In this document: one piece after another, positions 21,083-30,741 of the stretch
Numbering within the stretch: position 1 is the first letter of the stretch
Layout of the letters: each line of letters starts with the position of its first letter
Assembly (NCBI RefSeq): GCF_000166135.1
Contig: NC_014666.1
Location: 620,001 to 684,000 of the forward strand
Direction: 5' to 3'
DNA length: 64,000 nucleotides
DNA from: Pseudofrankia inefficax
GTDB taxonomy: Bacteria > Actinomycetota > Actinomycetes > Frankiales > Frankiaceae
Notes under the pieces: generated by a model
The model's database searches: none
The model's input: the letters and a program-made list of their open reading frames with translations, nothing else
What the model was told of the DNA's origin: nothing
Position numbers and translations under genes: made by a program

Positions 21083-24000
21083 TCAGGACGGCGGGGTCGC
21101 CAGCGGTGCCTCCAGCGGGCGCCGGCGGATCCGCGGGAGGTAGGGCGTCAGCTCGTCCGGGTCGAACCGGCTCAGTCTGATCGACCACCAGACGGTCCTG
21201 ACGGAGTCGGCGTCACGGTCCTCTGAGGTCTTGTACGAACCGTCGGGGAACAGCGCCGTCCACCGGTTGCCGGCCAGCCCGAGCATCGTGGCGAGCTCCC
21301 GGCTTCCGTCACTCCGGTGACTGTCGCCGACCTGCCACAACCGGGCGGTGCCGTCGGCGCCGCCGGATACCAGCACGTCACCCGCCGCGTTGAACGCGAC
21401 CGACCGGATCTCCTCGGTATGCCCGGCCAGACGAGCCAGCTCGCTGCCGGTGCCCGGATCCCAGAGCCGGACGATGCCGTCCTCGCCGCCGGCCGCGAGC
21501 AGCCGGCCGTCCGGGGCGAAGGCGATGGTCCGTACCCGGCCGCCGTGGCCGACGAGGCGATTGCGCAGCACCCCGGTGGCGGCGTCCCAGATCCGCACCG
21601 TGCCCGACCCCGAGCCGCTCGCGAGCAGCTCGCTGTCGGGGGAGAACGCCACCGCGTTGACCCAGTCCGAGTGGCCGACGAGGCGGCGGGCCGCCGCAGC
21701 CGACCCGCCACGCGCCCCCACCGCGTCCCAGACGTGCACCGTACCGGTGTCGGTGCCGGCCGCGAGCCGCTCGCCGTCCGGTGAGAACGCGACCGTGAGC
21801 ACCCGAAGGCCGCCGGCCTTCAAGGTCGCCATCGGATGGCCGGTCCACGGGTTCCAGAGGCCCACGGTCCCGTCGGGATGACCGACCGCGAGGATCGTCG
21901 TGTCCGGGGAGAAGGCGAGCGCGCGCACGGGGGTCCGCCTGGTGTTCAGCCGGCGCACCGGCGTGTCCAGGTCGCTTCGGCCGTCGCCGGCCCGGCCGGG
22001 GGACAGCTCGTAGATCCGGACCAGGCCGTCACCGCCACCGGCGGCGAGCAGGGTGGCGTCGTCGGTCAGGCTCATCGCGTAGCACCAGGCCTTCTCGCCC
22101 GAGCCGATGTGCACCTGGGCGGCGGTCCTGGTGTCCCAGAGCCGCAGCGAGCCGTTCTCGCTGGCGGCGGCGACCAGCGACTGTTCGGGCACGAAGGCCG
22201 TGGCGAGCACGTCCGCGGTGCGGCCGGTGAGCAGCGTCCGTCCCGGCGGGGCGCCGTCGGTGACCTTCCAGACCTGGACGGTTCCGTCCCTGGTGCCCGC
22301 GATCAACGCCTTCCCCTCGGCGCCGACGAACTCCAGGATCGTCACCCAGCCGCGGGCCGCGCGCAGCGTCGTGCGCAGGCTGTCGCCGGCCAGGTCCCAC
22401 ACCCGGATCGTGCCGTCGTCGGCGCCGATCGCGACGAGCGAGCCACTCGGGTCGAACGCGAGGGCGCGGGCGAAATGATGGTCGCCGCGCCGGCGGCCCA
22501 CCTCACGCCCGGCGGCGAGGTTCCAGACCCGGGCCGTGTTCTCCCCGTTGACCCAGGCCAGCAGGGTTCCGTCTGGGGAGAAGCGCAGCGTGCGCGCCTG
22601 CTCGGTGGGCTTGCCGAGCACCGAGAGGTCGCTGCGGGTGCGCACGTCCCAGAGGCGTACCTCGTCGCCGTAGGCCAGCAGCGTCCCGTCCGGGGAGAAC
22701 TGCAGCGTCTTGATGCGGTCCGCCGACTTGTGCAGCGTCGCGACCCTGGTCAGCGTGGCCAGGTCCCAGACGTGCACCCTGCCCTCCCAGCAGCCGGTCG
22801 CCAGCAGCGAGCCGTCAGGGGAGAACGCGAGCGCGCGCACCCGGCTGGCGTGCCCGACGAAGCTCGCGACCTCCTCGGCCGCGGCGACGTCCCAGAGCTG
22901 GATGCCGCCGGCGACGTCGCCCGCCGCGAGCCGCGAGCCGTCGGCGGAGAACGCGACCGCGCGGATCCACTCGCCGCGCCCGCGCAGCACCGCCAGCACG
23001 TGCCCGTCGGCGAGGTCCTCCAGCGCGACGTGGTGCCCGGTTCCGTAGGCGAGCAGGTCGTGGGACGGCGAGAGCGCCTGGGTCCAGCGCAGGCCCGAGT
23101 CGATGACGACCTCCACGGGGTCGCGGCCCGGGACCGCGGCGGCGGCGAGCTCTGGGGCCGTCCGTGCCCGGTCCGGCGGGGTCGCGCCGAGCAGCGCGGC
23201 CCGTTCCCACTTGCTGCCGGTGAGGACGGTGCCGGTCAGGTCGGGGTCGGTGAGGCGGGCCCGGCGCAGGTCGGCGTCGGTGAGGTTCGCGCCGGTCAGC
23301 CGCAGGCGGCGGGCGCGGACTCCGGTCAGCCGCGCCCCCGTGAGGTTCGCGCCGGTCAGGTTCGCGTCGTCGAGGTCGGCGTCGGTGAGGTTCGCGCCGG
23401 CCAGGTCGGCGTCGCTGAGGTCGAGGCCGGTCAGGTCGGCGCCCTCCAGATGGGCCCCGCCGAGCCGCGCGCCGCGGGCCGCCGTCGGGTCGGCGCGGCG
23501 CGCGATCGCGAGCGCGTTCGCCCGGGGCGCCTGGCCGGCCTCCGGCTCGGCCAGAGCTCGCCGCGCCCAGGCTGTCGCCGCGGCGTCACCGGCCACGCCG
23601 CGCAGGAAGTCGACCATGAGCGGCGACATCACCCGCGCGCCCAGCACGTCGCCGCCACCGCCCAGGTCGTCGACGTCGGCGAGCCGCTGGGCGGCCGCCG
23701 CGGCGACCAGGTACTCCATCACCGACTGGTGGATGAAGGTGAAGCCGCCGTCGTCGGCGCGGACCAGCAGGCTGCCCGAGCCGACCATGTGCGCGGCCTG
23801 GCTGGAGTCGAGCTGGCCGGCGTCGACCCGGTCCGTCATCGCGTCGAGGGCCGTGCTGGTCGTCGCGGTGAGCTCTGAGAGGTTGATCACCTGGTCGGTC
23901 GTCCGCCAGAGCCGCAGCGCGAGCGCGGTGACGGCCTCCCGGCGCTCGCCGGCCGTCAGCGCCGGCCCGGCGCCGGGCGGGCGGGCCCGGCGTTCCTCGT

Positions 24001-27000
24001 AGCGCAGCCACTCCTCGATCAGCTCGCCGTACAGGTCCGCTGAGCTGATCACACCGGTTCTGGCCTGGACGGCACGCAGCCGGTTCGTGTCGAGCGACGC
24101 GATGAAGCCGAGCATCCGCGGGTTGTGGGACAGCCCGAGCAGGTCCCTGATGTCGTGGATCAGTTCGAGCCGCTCCCGAGCCCGCGCGGCGTCGCCGTGG
24201 TGCAGCCGGACGAGGAACTCCTCGATCTGGCGCTCGGTGAAGTCGCCGACCTCGGCGATCCGGCTGGCCGGCAGCAGCTCGACCCGGGCGCCGAGCGCCC
24301 CGCGGACCTGGCCGTGGGACAGGAAGTGCTGGGTCCGGCTGGTCACGACGACCTTGGCCTGGCCCTCGACGGCGTCCAGCAGCCGGCCCAGGTGCTCGGC
24401 AGCGGTCTCGTAGGTGACCCGCAGCGCGAGCTCGTCGAACCCGTCGAAGAGCAGCACCAGCCGGCCGCGGCGCAGCATGTACCGGAAGACCGACACGTCG
24501 ACCCGCTGCTCGCCGGAGGCGACCAGGTGGGCCGCGACCAGCTCGTCGACGCTGTGCGCCTTCTCCATCGCGCGCAGGTCGATCAGCAGCGGGATCAGGT
24601 GTGGGCGGCGTTCGGGCAGGGTGCGGGCCAGCTCGTGCAGGCAGAACGTCTTGCCGCGGCCGAAGTCGCCCAGGATCAGGACGAACCGCGCCGAGTCGGC
24701 GGTCAGCCAGTCGACCAGCTGGCCGAGCAGGTCACCGCCGTCGGGGCCGCTCGCCTGGTCGGTGCTGCCGTCGCCGGTTGGCACCATCCCGTTGAGCGTG
24801 CCGTCGAGCATGGTGTCGGCTGGGGTGGTGTCGGCCGGGGCGGCGTCGGTCGGGTCGGCGGTGACCGGGCCGCCGTCGATCACCCGGAACCGCTGCGGCA
24901 GGTAGAGCGCCGGCGGGTAGAGCCGGTCCGCGGCCAGCCGGTCGCTCTGCCGGCGCAGGTAGCCGCGCAGGTCCAGCAGGCCCTGGTACTCCACGAAGCT
25001 GCGCAGCCGCACACCGCGCACGGACGCCTGGCGGACCAGCTCGTCGGGCGCCGGCAGTGGGCCGCCGTAGACGAGGTCGGAGGTCAGCTGGGGGTCGGTC
25101 GCCGCGTACTGGCGGTGCACATGCTCGACGAACCGGTCCACGGCGCTCTCGTCGACGCCGTCCTCGGCGATCCCGACCGGGCGCTGCTCGAACACCGGCC
25201 CGTGTGGCACGGTCACCCTCAGGTACTCGGGGGCGACGCCGGTCGGCGAGATTCTGGTGATCGTCGCGCCGGGGGAGGAGAGCTCGGCGATCTCCGCGAC
25301 CCGGTCGGCGAACGTCTCGCCGCGCCGCGGGCCGGGCCCGTCCGCACTGTCCGGGTCGTCGGTGCGGTGCTCGCCGGTGGGCTTGCGCCCGTTGCTCGAG
25401 CGTGCGGCGGCCTTGCCGGCCGAGCCGGGGCCCTCGATGGCCGGTGGCCGGCGGGTTGGGCGGGGGAACGTGGTGGCGGCGTGCTCCCAGCGGGTCCGGT
25501 AGGTGACGGTCCCAGCGGCGCCGACCTCCTCGGCGGGCCGCCAGGCGCCGGCCCGGCGGGAGAAGCGCCGGTCCAGCCTGGTCACCTCCGCGCGGCTGAT
25601 CCGCAGGATCTGGTAGCGCAGCGCGGTGTCGGCGGTGGGCACCGGGTGCGGCGGGTGCGCGCTGATCAGCGTCGTCCCGGAGCGCGGCAGCCGGGTCGGC
25701 ACCGCCGGCAGCGGGCCGTCCGGCGTCGGCGCGCCGTGCCCGTGCGCGGCGAGCAGGAGGTTGACGTGCCCGCCGAGGATCAGGTCGACCCCGTAGGCGT
25801 CGGTCGCCTTCGCCGAGTGGACCCGGTCGGCGGCCAGCGGTGGGTGGTGGCCGACGGCGAGCCGGAACCAGCCGGCGCGCTCGTAGCCGGCGAGCCGGTC
25901 GGCGAACCAGCGGGCCTGGGCCTGGCCGACCTCGCCGCGGTCATCCGCCTGCAGGTGGCTCATCGCCATCGTGGAGTTCAGCCCGGCGACGACGAGCCGC
26001 AGGTCCGCCATCGGGTAGAGCGTCCACTCCTGCCCCACCGCGAAAGTCCGCTCACCGAGCTCCCGGTAGAGGTTCGCGTGGAAGTCGACGAAGTGCCGCC
26101 ACTTGCGCCAGTACGGTGCCGTCGGCTCGATCTCCTCGTCCTCGCAGGCGGCGAAGTAGGCGCGGGCGGCCGCGGCGCTCACGTCGCCCCGGCCCGGGAC
26201 CAGGGCGATCCGGTCGACCGGCAGGCCCAGCCGGTCGGCGAGCAGCGCCAGCCGCACCGCGGCCTGCTCGTACTCGCCACGCCGGCCCTCCAGGGCGACC
26301 CCGGTGACCACGACGAGGTCCGGGGTGAGACCGGGGCTGGCGGCGAGCACGGCCAGGTCGTCGAGCAGCGGGGCGCCGAACGGTTCCGGGCCGGTGTCCG
26401 GCGCGTGCCCGGGCCGCGTCGGCGCGGCGAGCGCGGGCAGGTGCAGCAGCGTGATCGACGTCCGCTCCCCGCCGCGGTCGGCCGCGGCGAGCGTGGCATC
26501 GGCTCGTGGCTCCGGCAGGGCCGGCACCGACGCGGTGAAGCCGGGCGTCGACGCGGTGAATCCGGGCGTCGGCGTGGTGGGGCCGAGAGCCGGCATGGTG
26601 GGGCCGAGTGCCTCAGGCGGCCCGGCCATCAGGGCGGGTAGCGCGGCCGCGCCGGCCGGCAGCGCGAGCCGCTGGGCCGGCCCGGCGATCTCGTAGCCCG
26701 GGAAGGGCGGCTCGTGCTCCGGCTCGGGCCGGCCGGTCGCCGGCTCGACCAGCCCGCGCAGCACGGTCTGCACCGCCTTCGCGCGGTCCAGGCCGAGCAG
26801 CACGATCATGTTGATCGTGCCGAGCAGTGGCGGCAGGTCGCACTGCTCGACCAGCACCGGCAGCAGGAAGCCGTCGCGGGTGTGCGCCAGCCGCATGCCC
26901 GCCTGCCATTCCTCCCGCACCCAGGAGGACCGGTCGAGGTAGGCCGGCGAGACGACCGCGATCATCCGGTCGGCCCGGGTGAGCGCGGCGTCTATCTGGT

Positions 27001-27166
27001 CGACGAAGTTGGCGCCGAGCGGGAACGAGCGCCGGTAGAAGTCGACCTCGTAGCCGGCGTCGCGCAGCACATGATCCAGCCAGCTGCCCCAGCGCTCGTC
27101 CGGCCCCGCCACGCTGAGAAAGATCCGCCGCACCTCACCCGCGGTCGGAGCAGACTCTCCCCACAC
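21083..27166 (-). CDS. TIR / inactive metallophosphoesterase / NACHT / pentapeptide / 14xWD40 protein
   Basis: A 2027-residue STAND-type protein (GTG 27166). TIR domain at about 12-150, with YLDRSSWVREEW placing the NADase Glu at about Glu86. At about 235-545 is a calcineurin-like phosphoesterase fold whose metal sites are lost: HLPALAA in place of HLSDLH, TGVALEG in place of TGDL, VPGRGD in place of VPGNHD; GHHPP and GGHVN remain. After a linker comes a NACHT NTPase (Walker A GDFGRGKT about 830-838, Walker B LVLLFDGFDEL, VVVTSRT). Pentapeptide repeats span about 1229-1326, then 14 WD40 repeats (about 1350-1960), enough for two seven-blade propellers. This layout suits a sensor that oligomerises and activates TIR NAD cleavage. 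It is the last gene of a three-gene minus-strand set. Confidence 0.9.
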   Translation of the reverse strand: MWGESAPTAGEVRRIFLSVAGPDERWGSWLDHVLRDAGYEVDFYRRSFPLGANFVDQIDAALTRADRMIAVVSPAYLDRSSWVREEWQAGMRLAHTRDGFLLPVLVEQCDLPPLLGTINMIVLLGLDRAKAVQTVLRGLVEPATGRPEPEHEPPFPGYEIAGPAQRLALPAGAAALPALMAGPPEALGPTMPALGPTTPTPGFTASTPGFTASVPALPEPRADATLAAADRGGERTSITLLHLPALAAPTRPGHAPDTGPEPFGAPLLDDLAVLAASPGLTPDLVVVTGVALEGRRGEYEQAAVRLALLADRLGLPVDRIALVPGRGDVSAAAARAYFAACEDEEIEPTAPYWRKWRHFVDFHANLYRELGERTFAVGQEWTLYPMADLRLVVAGLNSTMAMSHLQADDRGEVGQAQARWFADRLAGYERAGWFRLAVGHHPPLAADRVHSAKATDAYGVDLILGGHVNLLLAAHGHGAPTPDGPLPAVPTRLPRSGTTLISAHPPHPVPTADTALRYQILRISRAEVTRLDRRFSRRAGAWRPAEEVGAAGTVTYRTRWEHAATTFPRPTRRPPAIEGPGSAGKAAARSSNGRKPTGEHRTDDPDSADGPGPRRGETFADRVAEIAELSSPGATITRISPTGVAPEYLRVTVPHGPVFEQRPVGIAEDGVDESAVDRFVEHVHRQYAATDPQLTSDLVYGGPLPAPDELVRQASVRGVRLRSFVEYQGLLDLRGYLRRQSDRLAADRLYPPALYLPQRFRVIDGGPVTADPTDAAPADTTPADTMLDGTLNGMVPTGDGSTDQASGPDGGDLLGQLVDWLTADSARFVLILGDFGRGKTFCLHELARTLPERRPHLIPLLIDLRAMEKAHSVDELVAAHLVASGEQRVDVSVFRYMLRRGRLVLLFDGFDELALRVTYETAAEHLGRLLDAVEGQAKVVVTSRTQHFLSHGQVRGALGARVELLPASRIAEVGDFTERQIEEFLVRLHHGDAARARERLELIHDIRDLLGLSHNPRMLGFIASLDTNRLRAVQARTGVISSADLYGELIEEWLRYEERRARPPGAGPALTAGERREAVTALALRLWRTTDQVINLSELTATTSTALDAMTDRVDAGQLDSSQAAHMVGSGSLLVRADDGGFTFIHQSVMEYLVAAAAAQRLADVDDLGGGGDVLGARVMSPLMVDFLRGVAGDAAATAWARRALAEPEAGQAPRANALAIARRADPTAARGARLGGAHLEGADLTGLDLSDADLAGANLTDADLDDANLTGANLTGARLTGVRARRLRLTGANLTDADLRRARLTDPDLTGTVLTGSKWERAALLGATPPDRARTAPELAAAAVPGRDPVEVVIDSGLRWTQALSPSHDLLAYGTGHHVALEDLADGHVLAVLRGRGEWIRAVAFSADGSRLAAGDVAGGIQLWDVAAAEEVASFVGHASRVRALAFSPDGSLLATGCWEGRVHVWDLATLTRVATLHKSADRIKTLQFSPDGTLLAYGDEVRLWDVRTRSDLSVLGKPTEQARTLRFSPDGTLLAWVNGENTARVWNLAAGREVGRRRGDHHFARALAFDPSGSLVAIGADDGTIRVWDLAGDSLRTTLRAARGWVTILEFVGAEGKALIAGTRDGTVQVWKVTDGAPPGRTLLTGRTADVLATAFVPEQSLVAAASENGSLRLWDTRTAAQVHIGSGEKAWCYAMSLTDDATLLAAGGGDGLVRIYELSPGRAGDGRSDLDTPVRRLNTRRTPVRALAFSPDTTILAVGHPDGTVGLWNPWTGHPMATLKAGGLRVLTVAFSPDGERLAAGTDTGTVHVWDAVGARGGSAAAARRLVGHSDWVNAVAFSPDSELLASGSGSGTVRIWDAATGVLRNRLVGHGGRVRTIAFAPDGRLLAAGGEDGIVRLWDPGTGSELARLAGHTEEIRSVAFNAAGDVLVSGGADGTARLWQVGDSHRSDGSRELATMLGLAGNRWTALFPDGSYKTSEDRDADSVRTVWWSIRLSRFDPDELTPYLPRIRRRPLEAPLATPPS

Positions 27167-27257
27167 GCCCCGATAGTCCCAGAATCACGCAACCCACAAG
27201 GGAAATCGGCAAATGCGTGTCCCAAGAGCCGCGACACCGCCGGCTCCAGCGCTCCGA

Positions 27258-28211
27258 TCAGGAGCCGGCATCGGGTTGCTGGTCCCACCACGGCGGGTCG
27301 GGTATCGAGGCGGAAGGGATGTCGGCTGCCGGTGGCTCAGGCCAGGCGGGCCGAGTCGGTGCGTCCTTGTCCGCCTCGCCCGGATCGGCCTGGGCCGGCT
27401 CGGGGTCGAACAGGTGATCGTCTCCTGCCACCAGCTCGGCGCGGGGCCGGAAGCCGTCTACGGGGGCACCGCGCTGGGCGCCCTCATCTGCTCGGTCCAG
27501 GAAGGCGGCTCCCCGATCGCGTCGGACGCCACGTTCGGTCTCCCGCTGGGCGGCGTCGTAATCGAGGTCGTCGACCCGCTGCTCGTTCCGGCGGAGGCGC
27601 CTGAGCCGGTCGACATCGATCTGGGCGCGGCCCTGTTCGAGCTCGCCCTGCAGCTCCTCGAAGCCCGCCGGCGGATGAACGATGACGTTGTCGATCCAGA
27701 CGACCAGCCCGCTGCCGATCGTGAAGCCGACACCGCGCTTGGCATCGATCAGGTCCTGCACCAGCCGGGCCGAGCCCGGCTCGATCGAGCGCGTGATATC
27801 GGAAAGGATCGACCGCGTGATCCGGTCGCAGTGCCCGACGGGGGCGAGCGGGGCTCGCAGGAATTCTATGGGCGAATATATGCACCACCGGGCGGCGACC
27901 ACCAGGCGGAACCGTGAAGTGTTGGCGGAGCTCGCCGATTCGGTTTCGATGTTCAGCCCGTAGGTCTGATTGTCGACGAAGTAGTAATTACGCCAAATAA
28001 CCTTGTCCAGCTTCTCGCCTGGCGGTAGCTCCAGAAAGTTCCCCCGGTTGTCGGCGTATACGACGCGCCAGCCCAGCCGGGGCGCAGGCAGGCCGAAGAA
28101 GGGGACCGTGTAGCGCGGGCTGACCGGTGAGGCCGGCGCGTTCCAGCCTGGATGATACTGCCAGCCGGTCTGACCGCCGTTCCAGCCACGGGGGTAGTTG
28201 TTATAGACCAC
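27258..28211 (-). CDS. SPFH/band-7-like protein of a conflict locus
   Basis: A 317-residue protein starting at GTG 28211 (SD GGAG, 7 nt), overlapping the end of the upstream NTPase gene by 11 bp, so translation is probably coupled. The N-terminus is aromatic and Gly/Asn-rich (VVYNNYPRGWNGGQTGWQY). The middle (about 45-225) has the strand-helix pattern of SPFH domains: FRLVVAARWCIYSPIEF, a helix with DRITRSILSDITRSI, then GSGLVVWIDNVIVHPP followed by a Glu/Gln-rich helix, corresponding to the G-V-x-V-x-x-V-x-I-x-x-x-x-P signature. A charged coiled-coil and a Pro/Asp-rich tail follow. I have not recognised a named family. Membrane scaffolding or a structural partner is inference. Confidence 0.6.
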   Translation of the reverse strand: MVYNNYPRGWNGGQTGWQYHPGWNAPASPVSPRYTVPFFGLPAPRLGWRVVYADNRGNFLELPPGEKLDKVIWRNYYFVDNQTYGLNIETESASSANTSRFRLVVAARWCIYSPIEFLRAPLAPVGHCDRITRSILSDITRSIEPGSARLVQDLIDAKRGVGFTIGSGLVVWIDNVIVHPPAGFEELQGELEQGRAQIDVDRLRRLRRNEQRVDDLDYDAAQRETERGVRRDRGAAFLDRADEGAQRGAPVDGFRPRAELVAGDDHLFDPEPAQADPGEADKDAPTRPAWPEPPAADIPSASIPDPPWWDQQPDAGS

Positions 28212-30741
28212 CGCTGTCTCCGTTCGTGGACCTCTCGATCGTTGCGAGGACGACCTGACACGTGCGTGGCCAGCGTTTCTCCCAGCGGCGGAACTCTCGT
28301 TGGAGTCGGTCGAAATCGGCACGGCTGCGCAGCGACTCCCAGACAAGATGCGCGAATGTCGTCCGGGCGAGGTCGTCGTCCGCCTCGGTGTCCGCGGTCC
28401 ACTGCCGCAGGCAGTCGAGGGCCAGCTGGTTAGTGGCCGGCTCGTCGAGCGCCCGCCGCCACAGCTCAGCGATCCGACGCAGCGTGAGCCGGTCTCCGCG
28501 GCCGGGCATGCACAGCGTGAGCAGCGCCGGGCTGCCTTGGCCAGGACTGTCGACTCCAAGGCGGAGATGAAGTGCGAGTCGCAGAAAGGCGAGGATGCCG
28601 GCGAACCGCTGGGTCGGCCCGCTGCCGGGCTCGGTCCACACCCCGAGCCGACGCAGCACCGCGTCGGTGGCGCCGCCCGGTCGCGTCGGCCGGTCGGTCT
28701 CACCGTGCACGGCGATCAGCGGAGCGGAGAAAATCTCGAAGACACTCAGAGAGACGTTGTCGATCACGTTGAGATCGACGTCCTCGGGATTCTCATCTTC
28801 CTCTGCGTCTTCCAGCGGAGCCATCAGATACGCCAGCTGATCGAGCGCGACGTCTGGGTCAAACGGCCCCAGACTCGTTCCCCAGACCCGGATCGCCGCC
28901 AGGCGTCTTGCGGGGTGCTGGGTGTGCATCTTCCAGTCGCGGAGCATCTCGATGACCACCGGCGCCAGCCCGGGGCGCCAGTCCAGCGCCAGGCTCAGCG
29001 CGGCGGCGACGGCGCCCCGCTGCCAGGGCAGGTCGTCGTCCGCCCACGGCAGGAGCACCCGCAGCAGGATCTCGTCGAAGGACCAGCTGGCCAGCACGCC
29101 GACCGCGGCGGCGGCGTGCGCCCGGACCGCTGGGTCGGTGTCCTCGCCCAGCGCCGCCAGCCACCTGAGTAGGACGGAGTGCAGCGCGTCCTGCTCCGTC
29201 CAGAGCCAGAACAGAATCCGCGACGGGTAGTTGGCACAGGTGAAGGCCACGACCTCGGTCTCGGTTGAGCCATATCGGGTGGTCTCTGTGCCGACTCTTA
29301 CCTCGGCGGACGCCGCCGCGAGCCGACCCGACCGCGGCCGGGTGAACAGCGGCTGGCTGGCGTACGGGTCGGATCGCTCGTGCGGAGCGGGGTCGAATCC
29401 CCAGGTCTCGAGAGGGGCGGGACGCAGGAAACGACGGGAGGCGATCAGCATTCGGTCTTCGAGATCGCGCGCAAGGCGAGTGACCTTCGCGTAGGGCATT
29501 CCATCGAAGACGGCAAGGGCGATTACAAACGCGCGATGTTCCGGGTCCTGCCCAGGCGCCGCCAGCCAGTCCGCGAAGCGGGCCTCGATGAAGTCTGTGA
29601 CCCATTGCCGCAGCGTGTCGGTTGCCTTCTGCGAGCCTCGCTCGGAACCCTGTTCGGCCCAGATCCGTCCGAGCTGGGCGAGCCCGGCAGCGCTGTAGCC
29701 CTCGCCGACCAGCTGGTCTACGAGCCCGCTCAGCTCCGTGCTCTCTCGCGCCTCGTCGAGTACGTCCGGATACGGCCGGCCGAGGCGCCGCGCGGCATGC
29801 CGGGCGACCACCCGGATGGCTGGTGGCGGCTCGTCCGCGTCGATGAGAAACTCGTCGAGCTCGTCGCCGAAGACTGTACCCGCGTCGACCGTGACCACCA
29901 GGTAGTCGCGGTTCGCGCGAAGCACGTTCGCCAGCCGTTCGAGGTCGCTGCCGCGGAGCAGGCCGGCGCCGTGCGGCGTCGCGACATCAAGAAGAAGGCC
30001 CCCCGGCTGCGGATTCTCCTCGTCGCCGGCTGGCCGGAGATGGTCTGAAGTCAGTCCACGCAGGTCGGTGCTGGCATTGAGCCGGCTAATACGGACCTGG
30101 GCGACTGCTGCTGGGTGAAGGTCCAGGCCGCGCGGGACGGGCGACGGGGGATGGCCCGACGAGGTCGTGAGGCACTCGTACAGCAAATACTCCGCAGTGG
30201 CGGTGCGCCCCCAGCCAGGGGCGGCACGCAGGACCACCAGATGATTGTCCGCCAGCTTCTTGTACAGCTGTCCGTGACAGGGCGCGGCAACGAACGCCCC
30301 GACGACCCGGGCCAACTCGGGCTGGCTGATGATTCCAGGGACTCCACCGGAGCCGGCGCCCGCCGCGCCCGCCGTTCCCGTGAACTGGCTCCCGAAGTTG
30401 AGGTTGCCACCGGAAACCTTGAAGACGACCCGCGCCGCGTGCAGCGCCGCGCCGAACATCGCGGCAGACTCGGCGCTTTCCCGATCGTTGACCTTGTCTC
30501 GGGCCTGTCCCCACGGGTCGGGTCCGCCGTCGGGCTGCGCGCCGCGCTGGTGACCACCAGCCGGCCCACCTTCCGGTCCGGGTGCCGGGTCGCCCCCACC
30601 CGCGGGGCCTCCTGGCGGACGACCATCGCCACCTACGGGACGTCCCGCACCGGGCCGCGCGCCGCCGGGACCCCGTAGGTTGTCACCCGCCGCGGGTCGC
30701 GCTGGACCGCCGCCAGCCGCCTCGCGGTCCGCCGGGGTCAC
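28201..30741 (-). CDS. P-loop (Lys to Arg) NTPase-like protein with helical repeats
   Basis: About 846 residues if GTG 30741 is used. The start is uncertain: ATG 30876 lies in AT-rich, non-coding-looking sequence, and ATG 30459 is also possible. Gly/Pro-rich residues 1-90 lead to the motif FKVSGGNLNFG (107-117). A nucleotide-binding-like domain follows with APGWGRT at about 170-177, where the Walker A Lys is Arg, and a hydrophobic strand ending in Asp (GGLLLDVA). The C-terminal 400 residues are Leu/Ala/Trp-rich helical pairs, like HEAT-type repeats. It is first in the minus-strand set and divergent from the EAD1-TIR gene that carries the same motif. It looks like an NLR-like receptor without a catalytic P-loop lysine. 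Confidence 0.65.
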   Translation of the reverse strand: MTPADREAAGGGPARPAAGDNLRGPGGARPGAGRPVGGDGRPPGGPAGGGDPAPGPEGGPAGGHQRGAQPDGGPDPWGQARDKVNDRESAESAAMFGAALHAARVVFKVSGGNLNFGSQFTGTAGAAGAGSGGVPGIISQPELARVVGAFVAAPCHGQLYKKLADNHLVVLRAAPGWGRTATAEYLLYECLTTSSGHPPSPVPRGLDLHPAAVAQVRISRLNASTDLRGLTSDHLRPAGDEENPQPGGLLLDVATPHGAGLLRGSDLERLANVLRANRDYLVVTVDAGTVFGDELDEFLIDADEPPPAIRVVARHAARRLGRPYPDVLDEARESTELSGLVDQLVGEGYSAAGLAQLGRIWAEQGSERGSQKATDTLRQWVTDFIEARFADWLAAPGQDPEHRAFVIALAVFDGMPYAKVTRLARDLEDRMLIASRRFLRPAPLETWGFDPAPHERSDPYASQPLFTRPRSGRLAAASAEVRVGTETTRYGSTETEVVAFTCANYPSRILFWLWTEQDALHSVLLRWLAALGEDTDPAVRAHAAAAVGVLASWSFDEILLRVLLPWADDDLPWQRGAVAAALSLALDWRPGLAPVVIEMLRDWKMHTQHPARRLAAIRVWGTSLGPFDPDVALDQLAYLMAPLEDAEEDENPEDVDLNVIDNVSLSVFEIFSAPLIAVHGETDRPTRPGGATDAVLRRLGVWTEPGSGPTQRFAGILAFLRLALHLRLGVDSPGQGSPALLTLCMPGRGDRLTLRRIAELWRRALDEPATNQLALDCLRQWTADTEADDDLARTTFAHLVWESLRSRADFDRLQREFRRWEKRWPRTCQVVLATIERSTNGDSGGL

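Noticed and set aside
29385-29410. tRNA-like T-loop (GGGTCGAATCCCC)
   Set aside because: It is inside a coding frame and no acceptor stem, anticodon arm or D arm can be built around it.
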